64,000 nt of DNA from Pedobacter helvus. Lineage in GTDB: Bacteria; Bacteroidota; Bacteroidia; Sphingobacteriales; Sphingobacteriaceae. The stretch is taken from the NCBI RefSeq assembly GCF_005925325.1, contig NZ_SRMP01000002.1, positions 248,001 to 312,000 on the forward strand, written 5' to 3'. Numbering within the stretch: position 1 is the stretch's first letter; each line of letters begins with the position of its first letter. Shown one piece after another: positions 62,474 to 64,000 of the stretch. The notes beneath the pieces were generated by a model. That model was given only the letters and a program-made list of their open reading frames with translations. It did not search any database and was not told where the DNA came from. A program made the position numbers and the translations under genes.

Positions 62474-64000
62474 TTGAATACAGGACTAAAAATTAGGTTA
62501 TTGATGTTACTATTGGGTGTTTGCTGTTTCATTACAGCAATATCACTTCGTAATTCAATCACTAAAAAAGACCTGTTACTGCATGAAGCCAACCAACTTC
62601 AAGAAAACCTATTGGTTAGGGAGAAAATCATTTATGATTATCTTACCATGCCTGATAAACTGGAAGATCTGAAGAAATTTAGCGTTGATGAAGCGCTGGC
62701 AACTAACTTTGTTAATACCTACCGACCTAGTGGCATCAACGTATTGGTATATAGGCACGGCGAACTCGAATACTGGAGTACCTACAAGGCTGTTCCCAAA
62801 AATGTGGATAGGCTAAAAGATGGGACATCATTTGTTCTGTTGCCCAACGGTTATTATGAGCTAGTTAAAAAGACTGTTGGAGAGTTCATGTTTGTTTTTC
62901 TTGTAACGGTTAAAACCCAATACGCAATTGAAAATCAATATCTGAAAAATCAGATTTGGCCTGGTCTTTTTAACAACAATACGCTAGAAATTGCTTCTTT
63001 CACAGATAAAGAAACAACCGAAATTTTTAGTCTCAAAAAAGATTATCTTTTTACGGTTAAACTGAGCAGTAATTATACAGACAATATTTTCACCACGGCC
63101 GAACTATGGCTGTGGCTAGTTGGAACTTTGTTTGTCAGTTTGTTCATCAACTCTTGCGGTTTGTGGCTGGCAAGACAAGGAAAAGTACTAGTTGGAACCG
63201 TACTTGTCGCCGTTTATTTCTTAGCTTTTAGGCTATTAGATCTGAAGTACTTTTGGTTCAATCATCAATTCGATCTAAGGATATTCGATCCTACAATCTA
63301 CGCAGAAAGTGATTTCTTGCCCTCGTTAGGAGATTTGCTTTTAAATGTATTGGCATTTACATGGATTTTTATCTTCGTGTATGCACATCGAAAGACATAT
63401 GTGTTGCCGAGTTGGCTCGCAAAGAACAGATTGCTCAACTATGTGCTGTTTTTCCTTTTTGCAGCGTTACTTTCTGCTGTTGCATTTTTAAGCGAAGATT
63501 TGTTTTTTGGGCTGGTATATTATTCGAAAATCGAATTTAATATCAGCAACATTATCAATTTAGGTTGGGTAAGTTGGCTCAGTATCTTTATCCTTTGCTT
63601 AGTTTGGCTAAACATTTATCTCATGGCTAATGCCATTGTAGTATTGATGAAACAGTTTGTAATGAGTTCAAAGGAAAAGCTCATTACTTTTTTACTTATT
63701 GTGGCTGGCTTTACCATCTATAACCTGGTGATAGATTATACGGTGTTTTATTTGGTTTACGCGTTACTGATTTTTATGGTTGCCTATAACAATCATATCC
63801 AAAATAGTAGGTTTTCTGTTTCGGTAATGGCGGTGATATTCTTGTGTATGGCTACCATTACGTCTATCAAATATGTGAGATTTGAAAGTGTTAAGGAAAG
63901 AAATACACGAGCTGGCATAGCCGATAAGTTAATGTACCAAGATGACCCGAAGGTGATGAACGCCATCGAGCTGTTGGAGAAAGGACTTACGGTAGACTCG
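62474..64000 (+). CDS. Membrane sensor protein, probable histidine kinase, truncated by the window
   Basis: An open frame runs from a TTG at 62474 (alternatively ATG 62504) to the window edge, 509 codons so far with no stop. The N-terminal helix (LLMLLLGVCCFITAIS) is followed by a periplasmic segment of about 170 residues and then about seven membrane helices. The last segment FESVKERNTRAGIADKLMYQDDPKV resembles the linker of Bacteroidota sensor kinases before the catalytic part. The kinase domain itself is beyond the edge, so the assignment is provisional. Confidence 0.7.
   Translation, partial: MNTGLKIRLLMLLLGVCCFITAISLRNSITKKDLLLHEANQLQENLLVREKIIYDYLTMPDKLEDLKKFSVDEALATNFVNTYRPSGINVLVYRHGELEYWSTYKAVPKNVDRLKDGTSFVLLPNGYYELVKKTVGEFMFVFLVTVKTQYAIENQYLKNQIWPGLFNNNTLEIASFTDKETTEIFSLKKDYLFTVKLSSNYTDNIFTTAELWLWLVGTLFVSLFINSCGLWLARQGKVLVGTVLVAVYFLAFRLLDLKYFWFNHQFDLRIFDPTIYAESDFLPSLGDLLLNVLAFTWIFIFVYAHRKTYVLPSWLAKNRLLNYVLFFLFAALLSAVAFLSEDLFFGLVYYSKIEFNISNIINLGWVSWLSIFILCLVWLNIYLMANAIVVLMKQFVMSSKEKLITFLLIVAGFTIYNLVIDYTVFYLVYALLIFMVAYNNHIQNSRFSVSVMAVIFLCMATITSIKYVRFESVKERNTRAGIADKLMYQDDPKVMNAIELLEKGLTVDS

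Noticed and set aside
1..64000. Prophage, insertion sequence or CRISPR array
   Set aside because: No integrase, transposase, Cas gene or regularly spaced repeat was found in any frame; only short palindromic repeats are present.

Overview
The window looks like a chromosomal segment of a Bacteroidota bacterium, most likely Sphingobacteriaceae (Pedobacter-like). The reasons are low-to-moderate GC, promoters of the TTTG / TAnnTTTG type, secreted proteins with type IX secretion C-terminal sorting domains, a gliding lipoprotein GldD, futalosine-pathway menaquinone genes, and several families of palindromic intergenic repeats. There is no prophage, insertion sequence, CRISPR array or rRNA. The window is almost entirely coding, with 55 protein genes recognised, one of them cut by the right edge.

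Layout. 0.3-5.1 kb: a small lipoprotein and two coupled secreted amidohydrolases. 5.2-6.1 kb: a noncoding block whose minus strand carries promoter, tRNA-like RNA, tRNA-like RNA, terminator, divergent from an Lrp/AsnC regulator; this is the most unusual part of the window. 6.7-20.9 kb: an exopolysaccharide locus with a lone receiver protein, a priming sugar-phosphate transferase with a receiver-like N-terminus, a short TolC-like protein, a Wzz/GumC-type protein with a degenerate kinase domain, a Wzy-like polymerase/ligase, several glycosyltransferases, a 32-codon membrane ORF, a Wzx flippase, and a Fic gene inserted on the opposite strand. 21-27.5 kb: rpsP-rimM and trmD-rplS, separated by a lipoprotein gene and a large secreted PL6-type lyase on the other strand. 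27.6-36.3 kb: amino-acid dehydrogenase, MscS channel, psd, hpt, a GT51 protein, mrp, an Nfu-type protein and a small exported protein. 36.4-41.8 kb: a DUF6624-like protein, an ECF sigma factor with its membrane partner and a DUF4097-like exported protein, then a GHL10 glycosidase-like protein. 41.9-51.8 kb, mostly minus strand: def, an M16 peptidase, two tandem acidic small proteins, a SNF2 helicase, an exported GIN-type protein, a hypothetical protein, an ALDH7-type dehydrogenase and an NTF2-like protein. 52-58.1 kb: a TPR protein, a ComA homologue, aroE, gldD, a metallo-beta-lactamase-fold hydrolase, an FtsX-like permease and a lipoprotein. 58.4-64 kb: mqnD and mqnB (minus), queD-folE, fabD, and the membrane N-terminal part of a probable sensor kinase that runs off the window.

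How the parts relate. The polysaccharide locus contains most of a Wzx/Wzy-type pathway: priming, glycosyl transfer, flipping, polymerisation and chain-length/export. It lacks nucleotide-sugar synthesis genes here. Two of its expected control proteins are present in altered form: a receiver without a kinase and a BY-kinase-like domain without a recognisable Walker A. Other genes are mostly ordinary housekeeping: ribosome assembly and tRNA modification, phospholipid, purine salvage, Fe-S carrier, menaquinone, pterin and fatty acid synthesis.

The strongest candidate for something undescribed is the tRNA-like pair at 5585-5935. Both have a leucine-type type II body, the same GUC anticodon loop, compensating acceptor-stem changes and variable regions of 41 and 73 nt, and they sit in a self-contained transcription unit. 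All functional statements rest on reading the sequence; no database search was possible.
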